The position numbers and the translations under genes are program-made. Below, in pieces: positions 1-8,025 of a stretch of 14,804 nt of DNA. The notes below the pieces were generated by a model that searched no databases, was not told the DNA's origin, and saw nothing but the letters and a program-made list of their open reading frames with translations. Position 1 is the stretch's first letter. Every line of letters starts with the position of its first letter. Source of the stretch: Magnetococcales bacterium (lineage in GTDB: Bacteria > Pseudomonadota > Magnetococcia > Magnetococcales > JADGCH01); NCBI GenBank assembly GCA_015228995.1, contig JADGCM010000029.1, forward strand, positions 1 to 14,804, written 5' to 3'.

Positions 1-701
1 AGGGCGAACGCATCGATATCATCGAGTGGTCTTCTGACCCGGCCGTTTTTGTGTGTAATGCGTTGGCACCCGCTGAAGTGTCAAAAGTTGTTGTTGACGA
101 AGAAGATCGCAGCATCAGGGTGGTCGTGAACGAAGATCAGCTCTCACTGGCCATTGGCAGAAAAGGGCAGAATGTCAAATTGGCTTCCGAATTGACGGGC
201 TGGAAAATCGACATCATCACCGAACAAGAGGATGTCAGCAGCCGTACTGAGCAGTTTGGGGCGCTCGTCTCGCAGTTTGTGGACATCCTGAGGGTGGATG
301 AAGATGTGGCGGGTGCGTTGATCCAGGAAGGGTTTACCAGTTGTGAGGAGGTGGCCTACGTGCCGCTGGAGGAGCTGGTTAATATCGAAGGCTTTGATGA
401 ACAACTGGCGCAGGAGCTGCGGACTAGGGCGCGTAATCATCTGTTGCAACAGGCATTGCGTAGTGAAGAGCGTAAAGTGGAGCTGCATGTCGATCCGCGT
501 CTATCGCAAATGGTATCCTTATCTGAGCAGCTGATTGTCCCCTTAGCTGAGAAGGGTATTGGTCAGATGGAAGACTTAGCTGATTTGGCAACAGACGAAT
601 TGGCTGAGCTGTTGAACGGTGCCGTCTCCGAAGAAGAGTTAAACGCCATCATCCTTGAGGCACGCCGGATGGTTGGATGGTTGGACGATGCGTCGGGATG
701 A
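1..701 (+). CDS. nusA: Transcription termination/antitermination factor NusA, 3' part
   Basis: NusA binds RNA polymerase and nascent RNA and modulates pausing, termination and antitermination. Only the C-terminal part (about 232 codons, in frame from base 3) is inside the window; the start is upstream. The fragment begins in a KH region (GERIDIIEW), and a KH GxxG loop reads IGRKGQN at about bases 153-173, followed by LASELTGW. After it come two helix-hairpin-helix-like acidic repeats, the first around EEVAYVPLEELVNIEGF and the second around GIGQMEDLADLATDEL. The protein ends in an ARRMVGWLDD-type tail, like full-length proteobacterial NusA carrying both C-terminal repeats. Its 3' end overlaps the ylxR start by 14 bases, which suggests translational coupling in the nusA-infB operon. 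Identity is secure; the missing N-terminal and S1 parts cannot be judged. Confidence 0.97.
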   Translation, partial: GERIDIIEWSSDPAVFVCNALAPAEVSKVVVDEEDRSIRVVVNEDQLSLAIGRKGQNVKLASELTGWKIDIITEQEDVSSRTEQFGALVSQFVDILRVDEDVAGALIQEGFTSCEEVAYVPLEELVNIEGFDEQLAQELRTRARNHLLQQALRSEERKVELHVDPRLSQMVSLSEQLIVPLAEKGIGQMEDLADLATDELAELLNGAVSEEELNAIILEARRMVGWLDDASG

Positions 702-1320
702 TACCGAGGTAACGGCAGGGGAGTCATCGCCGGTAAGAAGCTGTGTTGTCACGCGAGTGACGCGTGATCGGGGTCGTCTGTTGCGGTTTGTGGTCGATCC
801 TATGGGGCGACTGATGGAGGATTTACCAGGTCGTTGTCCGGGTCGGTCGGTTTATGTGCAGCCTCGGCCGGAGCACATCGTTACCTTGCTGAAGCGGCGT
901 TCTTTGTTGCGCAGTTGGGGGCAAAGGTCGTTGTCCCTGCCGGATGAAGGTGAGCTGTTGGGGCGGTTGGCTAAGGGATTGTCGCGGCGCTTATTGGATG
1001 GTATCGGCTTGGCGTGCCGAGCCAAACAGGCTTGGGTGGGCGTTGAGCAATTGACGGCGCTGTCGCAACAGGCCAATCAGCCGCTGTTGGTATTATTGGC
1101 GGCGGATACAGCCGATCACACGCGGGAAAAGGCGATGCGTTTATTGCGGCACTTTCCTCATGCCCAGTGTTTACGGGTGCTTGATCGCGAGCAGCTGGGG
1201 GCGGCCTTGGGGGGAAACTTAATCGCGGTGGTATCCATCACCGGAGAGCCGTTCGTAAGGCGTGTTGCCACCGATGCAGCGCGGTGGTTGACTTTTAATG
1301 GGTTAGACTCTGGCGATTGA
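688..1320 (+). CDS. ylxR: YlxR (DUF448) RNA-binding protein fused to an L7Ae-like domain
   Basis: This 210-residue protein has an N-terminal YlxR/DUF448 domain (about residues 15-75) with the signature CVVTR (19-23), LLRFVVDP (31-38) and PGRSVYV (51-57). The usual PGRG turn reads PGRS here. A C-terminal part (about 83-195) looks like the YlxQ/L7Ae/L30e fold: LLGRLAKGLSRRLL, then a GLACRAKQAWVG helix and a hydrophobic LLVLLAAD strand. Firmicutes encode ylxR and ylxQ as separate genes between nusA and infB; the fused form is typical of alphaproteobacteria. YlxR of Firmicutes (RnpM) binds the RNase P RNA; whether the fused form does so is unknown. The ATG at 688 is preferred over an upstream in-frame TTG at 655 because it aligns better with the family. 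It overlaps the nusA end and follows a GGATGG-rich stretch. Forty-nine bases separate it from infB. Confidence 0.87.
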   Translation: MRRDDTEVTAGESSPVRSCVVTRVTRDRGRLLRFVVDPMGRLMEDLPGRCPGRSVYVQPRPEHIVTLLKRRSLLRSWGQRSLSLPDEGELLGRLAKGLSRRLLDGIGLACRAKQAWVGVEQLTALSQQANQPLLVLLAADTADHTREKAMRLLRHFPHAQCLRVLDREQLGAALGGNLIAVVSITGEPFVRRVATDAARWLTFNGLDSGD

Positions 1321-1357
1321 TTCTAATGCGTTGTTCTATATTTAACCAGACAGATGC

Positions 1358-1361
1358 GGAG
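1358..1361 (+). promoter_or_regulatory. Ribosome binding site that fixes a TTG start for infB
   Basis: GGAG lies 8 bases before the TTG at 1370. No in-frame ATG occurs near the conserved N-terminal motif, so this site supports TTG as the start codon of infB. Confidence 0.7.
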
Positions 1362-1369
1362 AAGTTCTT

Positions 1370-4216
1370 TTGAGTGACGAAAATAAGCCAGTAGATGAGA
1401 GCGACGAGAAATTAAAACTGACCATTCCTCGTCGGATCGTGCTCAAGAAAACGGTGGAAGGGGGGTCCATCAAGCAGAATTTTTCCCACGGTCGCAGCAA
1501 GAGTGTGGTTGTCGAGGTGCGGCGCAAGCGGACTTTCGTAAAGGCAGAACCGGATGTAGGCACGCCGGCGCCGGCGGCGTCACCACCGCCGGCGTCGTCA
1601 CCACCGCCGGCGTCGTCGCCACCGGTGGTGCCAGATGAGACGGCTCAGCCTGTTGTATCTGCTGCGGTGGCTGTTGTTGCGGAACAGCCGGAGACGGTGC
1701 CGACAATGGCTGTTGCGCCAGAGGCTCCTGTCGCTGATGTGACGGTAGTGGTTGAGAATGAAGCAGTAGTGGGTGAGGCCAGTGGTCCTGACGAGGCCAG
1801 CGCGACTCCCCATATTGATGCTGTTCCCCATGCTGATGTGGTAGCGAGTATTGAGGAGCGGCAACCAGAGCCAGAACAGTCAAAGCCGGTGAGCGTTGCG
1901 GCGGAAACTCCTCCTGCTCCAGCGCCGCGGCCCGTGCAGCGGGATCCCCGTTCATCGAAACCAGTTCCAGCCACTTTAGACCAGAAGAGGGGCGCAGCGG
2001 CGGCCCCAAGGTCGCCGGCGACAGCAACCGCTCCGGTGGCACGTGGCGGTGGTGCGGCGCATGCCGCCGCTGGAGCGGAACCGCGAGGGGGAGAGAAGGG
2101 AGCAGGTGAGAAGGGGGGCGTTGCCAAGGTGGCAGCCAAACCCGACGACAAGCGCAAGGTGTCACCTAAGCAGCAACGAGAAGAGGTGACGCGCAAAAAG
2201 AGCGACGATCTGGTCAGTAAGCGGCTTTCCCAGGTGGATGAACTGCGGGCGCAGAAACGGCTTGACGATGAACGTCGCGGCGTTGTGGTCGATGAAGTGG
2301 TGCATCGCGTCGGGGTGGGTGTTATTCGTTCTAAAATTGGACGACACGTCCATGGCGATGACGATGTTGGCGAAGAGGATAGCCCCGTTGTCAGGCGACC
2401 GATTCGCGCCAGACATCATCGGGATAAGCGGGCGGAGCCGCCGGCGATGGTGGTGCGGGAGGTGATTGTTCCCGAGACCATCACGGTGGGGGAGCTGGCC
2501 AATCGTATGGCGGTGAAGGTCTCCGAAGTGATTCGGCTACTTATGGCGCAGGGCATCATGGCCACAATCAATCAGGTGCTGGATCAGGAAACCGCTGTGT
2601 TGATCGTCACCGAGTTGGGGCATAAGGCCAAGCAGGTTTCTGAGGTCGCTGCCATCGAGTCTGAACTGACCGATGCGCCAGACGATGAGCAGGCCATGTT
2701 ACCTCGTCCACCAATCGTCACGGTGATGGGGCATGTCGATCATGGCAAGACCTCGCTGTTGGATGCCATTCGCCAGACCGATGTCACTTCAGGGGAGTTT
2801 GGTGGCATCACCCAGCATATCGGGGCCTACCAGGTACTGCTTGCGGGGGGCAATCGAATCACCTTCCTCGATACGCCGGGGCACGAGGCATTCACCGCCA
2901 TGCGGGCGCGTGGGGCGAAGGTGACCGATTTGGTCGTGTTGGTGGTGGCCGCTGACGATGGGGTCATGCCGCAAACGTTAGAGGCGATTAATCATGCCCG
3001 CGATGCCAAAGTGCCTATCTTGGTGGCGCTTAACAAAATCGATAAGCCAGGGGCCAATCCCGATCATGTCATGCAGCAGTTGTCGAACCGTGGTTTGGTG
3101 CCGGAGCAGTGGGGTGGAGAGACCATTTATGTACCGGTGTCGGCCAAGACCAAAGAAGGCATTGAGTTGTTACAGGAGATGATCCTGCTGCAATCCGAGG
3201 TGTTGTCCTTGCGGGCTAACCCGGTTGGGCGGGCACGCGGGATTATCATCGAATCCAACTTAGATAAAGGGCGTGGGGCGGTAGCGACCTGTTTGGTCCA
3301 AAGCGGTTCCTTGCGCGTAGGGGATGTTTTTGTGGTTGGCTCTGAGTGGGGTAAAATCCGTGGCTTGGTGGATGATAAGGGTGGGATGCTACAACAAGCG
3401 CCCCCTTCGACCCCGGTGGAGGTGATTGGTCTGTCGGGAGTGCCCCACGCTGGCGACGAGCTGATTGTTGTCAACGATGAGCGGCGAGCGCGAGAGATTG
3501 CCGAGTTTAGACAGGACCAGCGGCGAGAGAAGGATCAGATCAAAGAAGAGAGCAATAAGCTGGGGGATATTTTTGAGCAGATCAAGCAGGGGGATGCCAC
3601 CGAGCTGAAGATTGTGGTGAAGGGGGATGTGCAGGGTTCCGTTGAGGCGGTTACAGAGGCGTTGCAGAAAATCCCGAGCGATAAAATCGGTATCCATATC
3701 ATTCATACGGGGGTGGGTGGAATTACCGAGTCAGACATCATGTTGGCGGTAGCCTCCGATGCCATTGTCGTCGGTTTCAATGTGCGGGCGGATGTCAAGG
3801 CACGCGACTTGGCCAAACGGGAACACACCGAGATACGTTTCTATAATATTATCTACGACCTTATCGATGATGTCATTAAGGCTATGGAGGGGCTGTTGCG
3901 GCCCATGACCCGCGAGACTATTGCTGGTCATGCTGAGGTGCGTGAGGTGTTTCGCATTTCTGGGGTGGGCAATGCAGCGGGCTGTTTTGTTGTCGACGGC
4001 TCCATCTACCGTAGGGGTGTAATTCGTTTGCTGCGTGATAATGTGGTGGTCTACGAGGGTCCTATCTCAGCCCTGAAGCGGTTTAAGGATGACGTAAAAG
4101 AGGTGCGTGCGGGGATGGAGTGTGGCTTGAGCCTTGAGAAGTTTAATGATATCAAGGTGGGGGATATCATTGAATCCTTTACCAAGGAAGATGTGCGTCA
4201 GACGCTTAGTAACTAG
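1370..4216 (+). CDS. infB: Translation initiation factor IF-2
   Basis: IF2 is the GTPase that places initiator fMet-tRNA on the 30S subunit and promotes 50S joining. At 948 residues it is a long-form IF2. Residues 17-56 carry the alphaproteobacterial-type signature (RIVLKKTVEGGSIKQ then SHGRSKSVVVEV). Residues about 60-275 are Ala/Pro/Gly-rich low complexity, followed by a charged linker. A second IF2-N domain starts near 367 (VPETITVGELANRM). The G domain has all motifs: G1 GHVDHGKT (454-461), G3 DTPGH (501-505), G4 NKID (555-558) and G5 SAK (591-593). Domains II, III (from about 745, ELKIVVKGD) and C2 (REVFRISGVGNAAGC) follow to the end. It starts at TTG with GGAG 8 bases upstream. Eighteen bases separate it from rbfA. 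A rare start codon on an essential gene may limit initiation. Identity is certain; only the start is slightly open. Confidence 0.98.
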   Translation: MSDENKPVDESDEKLKLTIPRRIVLKKTVEGGSIKQNFSHGRSKSVVVEVRRKRTFVKAEPDVGTPAPAASPPPASSPPPASSPPVVPDETAQPVVSAAVAVVAEQPETVPTMAVAPEAPVADVTVVVENEAVVGEASGPDEASATPHIDAVPHADVVASIEERQPEPEQSKPVSVAAETPPAPAPRPVQRDPRSSKPVPATLDQKRGAAAAPRSPATATAPVARGGGAAHAAAGAEPRGGEKGAGEKGGVAKVAAKPDDKRKVSPKQQREEVTRKKSDDLVSKRLSQVDELRAQKRLDDERRGVVVDEVVHRVGVGVIRSKIGRHVHGDDDVGEEDSPVVRRPIRARHHRDKRAEPPAMVVREVIVPETITVGELANRMAVKVSEVIRLLMAQGIMATINQVLDQETAVLIVTELGHKAKQVSEVAAIESELTDAPDDEQAMLPRPPIVTVMGHVDHGKTSLLDAIRQTDVTSGEFGGITQHIGAYQVLLAGGNRITFLDTPGHEAFTAMRARGAKVTDLVVLVVAADDGVMPQTLEAINHARDAKVPILVALNKIDKPGANPDHVMQQLSNRGLVPEQWGGETIYVPVSAKTKEGIELLQEMILLQSEVLSLRANPVGRARGIIIESNLDKGRGAVATCLVQSGSLRVGDVFVVGSEWGKIRGLVDDKGGMLQQAPPSTPVEVIGLSGVPHAGDELIVVNDERRAREIAEFRQDQRREKDQIKEESNKLGDIFEQIKQGDATELKIVVKGDVQGSVEAVTEALQKIPSDKIGIHIIHTGVGGITESDIMLAVASDAIVVGFNVRADVKARDLAKREHTEIRFYNIIYDLIDDVIKAMEGLLRPMTRETIAGHAEVREVFRISGVGNAAGCFVVDGSIYRRGVIRLLRDNVVVYEGPISALKRFKDDVKEVRAGMECGLSLEKFNDIKVGDIIESFTKEDVRQTLSN
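1571..1625 (+). repeat. 18-base tandem repeat inside infB
   Basis: Two identical 18-base units (1580-1597 and 1598-1615, TCACCACCGCCGGCGTCG) are flanked by partial units on both sides. They encode repeated SPPPAS blocks in the disordered Ala/Pro linker of IF2. The length is a multiple of three, so changes in copy number keep the frame. Confidence 0.85.
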
Positions 4217-4234
4217 TTAGGTGAGAGAGGCGGT

Positions 4235-4597
4235 ATGACTGTTCGGGTGGATCGCATGCGTGAGCTGATTCGTCGAGAGATCGCCCGCATGTTAGAACGG
4301 GGTGATGTCAGGGATCCGCGTTTGCAGGGGATCATTTCGGTGACCGATGTTGAACTAAGCCGCGATCTGCAATATGCGACGGTTTTTATATCGGTCATGT
4401 CTGCTGACGCAGCAGAAGTGTTGGCGGGATTGAGCCACGCGGTTGGGTTTATGCGCGGCCATTTGGCCAAGGCGCTGTCGGTGCGTTATGCCCCGCAGCT
4501 CCAGTTTCGTGAGGATACCTCGTTTGCTTACGGTCAGCACATCGATGACATCCTGCGTACGCTGCATATTCCACCGAGTGAGGGCCAGGAACACTGA
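4235..4597 (+). CDS. rbfA: 30S ribosome-binding factor RbfA
   Basis: RbfA helps late maturation of the 30S subunit, including the 5' end of 16S rRNA, and is linked to cold adaptation. This is a single-domain KH-like protein of 120 residues, close to the usual 110-135. Visible family features are the N-terminal helix VDRMRELIRREIARML, the RDPRLQGIISVTDVELSRDL segment, the strand YATVFISV, and a C-terminal LQFREDTSFAYGQHIDDIL. The ATG at 4235 follows a purine-rich GAGAGAGGCGG stretch. It sits 18 bases after infB and 13 bases before truB. Its stop overlaps an out-of-frame ATG (TGATG at 4595-4599) that opens only a seven-codon frame, so truB uses a later ATG. The infB-rbfA-truB order is conserved in many bacteria and fits a ribosome-maturation operon. 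Confidence 0.96.
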   Translation: MTVRVDRMRELIRREIARMLERGDVRDPRLQGIISVTDVELSRDLQYATVFISVMSADAAEVLAGLSHAVGFMRGHLAKALSVRYAPQLQFREDTSFAYGQHIDDILRTLHIPPSEGQEH

Positions 4598-4610
4598 TGG
4601 CGACAGCGGA

Positions 4611-5552
4611 ATGGGATTGAGGCGCCGTCATGGGGCCCCCGTTCACGGTTGGTTACCCCTCCACAAGGAGAGTGGCATCTCTTCTAATCAGGCGCTGCAA
4701 AGGTTGTTGCGCCTGACCGGTGCGGCCAAAGGTGGGCATGGGGGCACGCTCGATCCCTTTGCTGAGGGGGTGTTGCCGGTGGCGCTGGGCGAGGCCACCA
4801 AGACGGTATCATTTGTCTTGGCGGGGGATAAACAGTATCGCTTCTGGCTGCAATTTGGTGCTGAGACCGACACCGATGATCGAACGGGGGCGGTGACGGT
4901 TCAGGGCGGGCCGTTGCCCGGTCGTGTCGGTATCGAGCAGGTATTACCCCAATTTGTTGGGGTGATAGAACAGCAGGTGCCGGTCTATTCGGCGGTCCAC
5001 ATTGATGGTGAGCGGGCCTACCGACTGGCGCGTCGCGGTGCTGTGGTAGATATGCCGGTGCGTGAGGTGCGCATTGATCGCTTGTCACTGCTGGATTACG
5101 ACGATGAGAGTGGGGTGGCCTGTTTAGAGGTTGCATGTGGTAGCGGCACTTATGTGCGTGCCTTGGCTCGTGCCATCGGCAGGGCGGTGGGCTGTCCGGG
5201 CCATTTGCAACGATTGCTGCGGACGTCTGCGTTGGGTTTTGAGCTGGCGCAGGCGCACTCCCTCGACCGGATTGAACAGCAGGTACAGCAGGGGCGGGTG
5301 GGGGAGCTACTCTTGCCGGTTGACTGTGTGTTGGAGGGTCTGCCAGCGGTGCGGTTGTCGCCAGAGGCGTGGGAGCAGGTCAGAAATGGCCGTGAGGTGC
5401 GTTGGGCACCCGATGCGTTGGGTGTTGCCGATGGCAATAAAATCCGTTTGATGACACCAGACGGCGTCTTTGCCGCGCTGGCCACCTGGGTGGATCAAGT
5501 GGATCAAAATGGGTCGGGTGTTATTGTTCCAAATAGATTGTTTAATCTATGA
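4611..5552 (+). CDS. truB: tRNA pseudouridine(55) synthase TruB
   Basis: TruB converts U55 in the T-loop of almost all elongator tRNAs to pseudouridine and also acts as a tRNA folding chaperone. The 313 residues match the E. coli length (314). The catalytic region reads GGTLDPFAEGVLP with the nucleophilic Asp at residue 48, preceded by GWLPLHKESGISS. Further family segments are KQYRFWLQFGAETDTDD, VPVYSAVHIDGERAYRLAR and CGSGTYVRALARAIG. A C-terminal PUA-like region runs from about 240 (VRLSPEAWEQV to ALATW). The ATG at 4611 was chosen because the protein then begins just before the conserved GWLPLHKE. The frame is open further upstream, but that part reads as the shadow of rbfA. The ribosome binding site is weak (AGCGGA, very close), so coupling to rbfA translation is likely. 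Confidence 0.95.
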   Translation: MGLRRRHGAPVHGWLPLHKESGISSNQALQRLLRLTGAAKGGHGGTLDPFAEGVLPVALGEATKTVSFVLAGDKQYRFWLQFGAETDTDDRTGAVTVQGGPLPGRVGIEQVLPQFVGVIEQQVPVYSAVHIDGERAYRLARRGAVVDMPVREVRIDRLSLLDYDDESGVACLEVACGSGTYVRALARAIGRAVGCPGHLQRLLRTSALGFELAQAHSLDRIEQQVQQGRVGELLLPVDCVLEGLPAVRLSPEAWEQVRNGREVRWAPDALGVADGNKIRLMTPDGVFAALATWVDQVDQNGSGVIVPNRLFNL

Positions 5553-5553
5553 T
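5524..5553 (+). promoter_or_regulatory. Candidate rpsO promoter inside the truB end
   Basis: TTGTTC (5524-5529) and TATGAT (5548-5553) are spaced 18 bases apart; the -10 matches the sigma-70 consensus at 5 of 6 positions, the -35 at 3 of 6. In E. coli rpsO has its own promoter at the same place, which makes this reasonable but unproven. Confidence 0.3.
5533..5550 (+). other. Perfect AT-rich hairpin at the truB stop
   Basis: ATAGATT, loop GTTT, AATCTAT: a perfect 7-bp stem ending on the first base of the truB TGA stop. It overlaps the candidate -10 box. A weak GTTG/CAAC stem (5557-5572) followed by TTTTTT at 5575-5580 lies just downstream. It is too AT-rich to call a terminator; it could be a processing or attenuation element before rpsO. 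Confidence 0.4.
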
Positions 5554-5609
5554 AAAGTTGCTCAGTTACAACAGTTTTTTGCTTCTACCAGATAAGAGGA
5601 GTTGTTCCG

Positions 5610-5879
5610 ATGTCGATTCAGCATGAACGGAAACAGGAGATTATGAAAAGTTTTGCTAGGCAAGACGGAGACACTGGATCGCCGGAGGTTCAGGTGGCTT
5701 TACTGACGGAGCGGATCAACACGCTGACCAGTCATCTACGTGCCAATGCCAACGACCACCACTCCAGGAGGGGTCTACTGAAAATGGTTGGGTTGCGGCG
5801 GCGACTGTTGGTCTATCTGCAAAAGCAGGAAAAAGAACGTTATCAGTCGTTGATTCAGCGGTTGAATCTGCGCAAGTAA
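5610..5879 (+). CDS. rpsO: 30S ribosomal protein S15
   Basis: S15 binds the central domain of 16S rRNA early in 30S assembly and contacts the 50S subunit through a bridge. Its 89 residues are exactly the usual length. The typical helices and motifs are present: KSFARQDGDTGSPEVQVALLTERI, LTSHLRANANDHHSRRGLLKMV, then GLRRRLLVYLQKQEKERYQSLIQRLNLRK. The start at 5610 has AGGAG about 9 bases before it. It lies 57 bases after truB and 45 bases before pnp, the conserved truB-rpsO-pnp order. In E. coli S15 represses its own translation via a leader pseudoknot; I could not recognise an equivalent fold here by eye. Confidence 0.98.
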   Translation: MSIQHERKQEIMKSFARQDGDTGSPEVQVALLTERINTLTSHLRANANDHHSRRGLLKMVGLRRRLLVYLQKQEKERYQSLIQRLNLRK

Positions 5880-5924
5880 GCATGAAATCAGTTCACTTTA
5901 AGATAGGTATCCGGAAAGGGCCCG

Positions 5925-8024
5925 ATGTTTGATATTCACCGTAAGAGTGTTCAATTTGGCAATAAAACTTTAACAATTGAGAGCGGACGCATGGCACGTC
6001 AAGCCGATGGTGCCGTGGTGGTGACGTGTGGCGAGACCATGGTATTGGTCACGGTTGTGGCTGATAAGGGGGCTGTGGCGCGTCCTGCGCAAGATTTCTT
6101 CGCCCTGAGTGTGCATTACCAGGAAAAAACATGGGCGGCTGGACGGATTCCGGGGGGCTTTATCAAGCGTGAGACGCGGCCATCGGAGCGAGAGGTATTA
6201 ATTTCCCGTCTGATCGACCGTCCCATGCGCCCGCTGTTCCCCAAGGCGTTTCAGCAGGAGACCCAGATCATCGCGACAGTTATCTCGTACGATCAGGTCA
6301 ACAGTCCGGATATTTTAGCCATCATTGGCGCTTCGGCGGCAGTGGCCATCTCCGGCATCCCCTTCGTTGAGCCCATTGCTGGGGTGCGGGTAGGCTATAT
6401 CGATGGTCAGATGGTCATCAATCCCAGCCACGAAGAAATGGAACAAAGTCGGCTTGACCTAGTGGTAGCGGGTACGGCGAGTGCGGTCACCATGGTCGAG
6501 TCTGAGGTTGATTTTCTGACAGAACAGGAAATGCTGGACGCGATCATGTTTGGTCTTGAGAGCTATCAGCCGGTGTTGACCATGATTAACGAGCTGGTGG
6601 CCGAATGTGGTAAGCCAAGATGGTCGTTACCGCCTCACGATGTTGATACGGCCTTGGTGGCGGCGGTAAAAGAGCGGAGCGAGGCGGCGTTGCGCGATTG
6701 TTATGCTATCTCGGAAAAGATGAAACGATATGAGGCGGTGGCGGCGTTGCGCGAGTCCGTGGCCTCTGGTTTCAGCGCTTGGCCAGCGGCTGGGGGTGGG
6801 GTTACAGACCAATCTGGGACGGCAAGGGAGATTTTTAAGAGCGTTGAAGCGGAAGTGGTGCGCAACCACATTTTGACGACGTCGGGACGGATCGACGGGC
6901 GCACCCTAAGCGGGATTCGTCCTATTACCTGTGAGGTGGGTATTCTCCCCAGGGTACACGGGGCGGCGTTGTTTACCCGCGGCGAGACCCAAGCCTTGGC
7001 GGCAGTGACGTTGGGAACCACCCGGGATGAGCAGATTGTTGAGACGCTCGATGGCGAATACCGGGAGCGGTTTTATCTGAATTATTCATTCCCGCCCTTC
7101 TCTGTTGGTGAGACGGGCCGTGTTGGTGCTCCGGGGCGGCGTGAGATTGGTCATGGTAAGCTGGCAACACGGGCTCTGACAGCTGTTCTTCCCGACCAAG
7201 AGACCTTTCCCTATACCATTCGTGTGATTTCTGAGATTACCGAGTCAAACGGTTCTTCTTCCATGGCCACGGTCTGCGGTGCCGTGTTGGCGATGTTGGA
7301 TGCTGGGGTGCCTTTGGCAGCGCCAGTGGCGGGCATTGCCATGGGGCTGGTCAAAGAGGGGGATCGCTTCGCCATTCTGTCGGATATTATTGGTGACGAG
7401 GATCACTTGGGGGATATGGACTTTAAGGTAGCTGGCAACGAGACAGGCATAACTGCGTTGCAGATGGACATTAAAATTACCGGTATTACCCGTGAGATCA
7501 TGGCGGCTGCCTTGAGTCAGGCGCGTGAGGGACGGCTGCATATTCTGAACGAAATGAAGCGCGTCATCGCCGCGCCGCGTGAGGAAATGTCGCTACACGC
7601 GCCGCGGATATGTAGCATTAAAATCAATCCCGACAAGGTAAGAGAGGTGATCGGTTCCGGTGGTAAAGTGATTCGTGCCATCACTGAGGAGACCGGCTGT
7701 CAAATCGACATTGCGGATGACGGCACGATTACCATCGCCTCCATCGATGCGGAAGGGGCTAAGGCGGCTGAGACCATCATTCGGCGGATTGTCTCAGACG
7801 TAGAAAAGGGGCAAGTCTATACTGGTAAGGTGGTGCGTATTACCGACTTTGGGGCCTTCGTCAATATCCTGCCCAATAAAGATGGTCTGGTGCATATCTC
7901 GCAGATGTCCAACCAGCGCATCCAGAAGGTATCGGACGTGGTCCAAGAGGGCGATACTGTCACGGTCAAAGTGCTAGAGATTGACCGTCAGGGACGGGTC
8001 AAGCTAACCATGAAGGAAATCTAA
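5925..8024 (+). CDS. pnp: Polyribonucleotide nucleotidyltransferase (PNPase)
   Basis: PNPase is a trimeric 3'-5' phosphorolytic exoribonuclease, part of the RNA degradosome in many bacteria. The 699 residues show the standard order: first RNase PH-like domain (about 1-215, with FFALSVHYQEKTWAAGRIPGG), a helical linker, then the second RNase PH-like domain (about 310-540). The latter carries the catalytic and metal-binding stretch GDEDHLGDMDFKVAG, Asp 493 and Asp 499 matching E. coli D486 and D492. A KH domain has its loop GSGG at 577-580, and an S1 domain runs from about 629 to the end (GQVYTGKVVRITDFGAFV). The protein stops almost directly after the S1 fold, so it lacks much of the C-terminal tail that binds RNase E in E. 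coli. The stop codon is one base away from the stop of the convergent minus-strand gene, and no intrinsic terminator was found. Confidence 0.98.
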   Translation: MFDIHRKSVQFGNKTLTIESGRMARQADGAVVVTCGETMVLVTVVADKGAVARPAQDFFALSVHYQEKTWAAGRIPGGFIKRETRPSEREVLISRLIDRPMRPLFPKAFQQETQIIATVISYDQVNSPDILAIIGASAAVAISGIPFVEPIAGVRVGYIDGQMVINPSHEEMEQSRLDLVVAGTASAVTMVESEVDFLTEQEMLDAIMFGLESYQPVLTMINELVAECGKPRWSLPPHDVDTALVAAVKERSEAALRDCYAISEKMKRYEAVAALRESVASGFSAWPAAGGGVTDQSGTAREIFKSVEAEVVRNHILTTSGRIDGRTLSGIRPITCEVGILPRVHGAALFTRGETQALAAVTLGTTRDEQIVETLDGEYRERFYLNYSFPPFSVGETGRVGAPGRREIGHGKLATRALTAVLPDQETFPYTIRVISEITESNGSSSMATVCGAVLAMLDAGVPLAAPVAGIAMGLVKEGDRFAILSDIIGDEDHLGDMDFKVAGNETGITALQMDIKITGITREIMAAALSQAREGRLHILNEMKRVIAAPREEMSLHAPRICSIKINPDKVREVIGSGGKVIRAITEETGCQIDIADDGTITIASIDAEGAKAAETIIRRIVSDVEKGQVYTGKVVRITDFGAFVNILPNKDGLVHISQMSNQRIQKVSDVVQEGDTVTVKVLEIDRQGRVKLTMKEI

Positions 8025-8025
8025 T

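Noticed and set aside
1470..2196. Long minus-strand open frames of 231 and 183 codons opposite infB
   Set aside because: They arise from the GC-rich Ala/Pro-coding linker of IF2 read backwards; low complexity, no ribosome binding site, no known domain.
4597..4620. ATG at 4597 overlapping the rbfA stop as the truB start
   Set aside because: It is out of frame with truB and ends after seven codons.
4684..5136. Minus-strand open frame of 150 codons opposite truB
   Set aside because: His/Pro/Arg-rich shadow of a well-supported TruB frame with no motifs.
5880..5924. Stem-loop in the rpsO-pnp gap equivalent to the RNase III site of E. coli
   Set aside because: Only a 4-bp TGAA/TTCA pairing is visible, too weak to claim.
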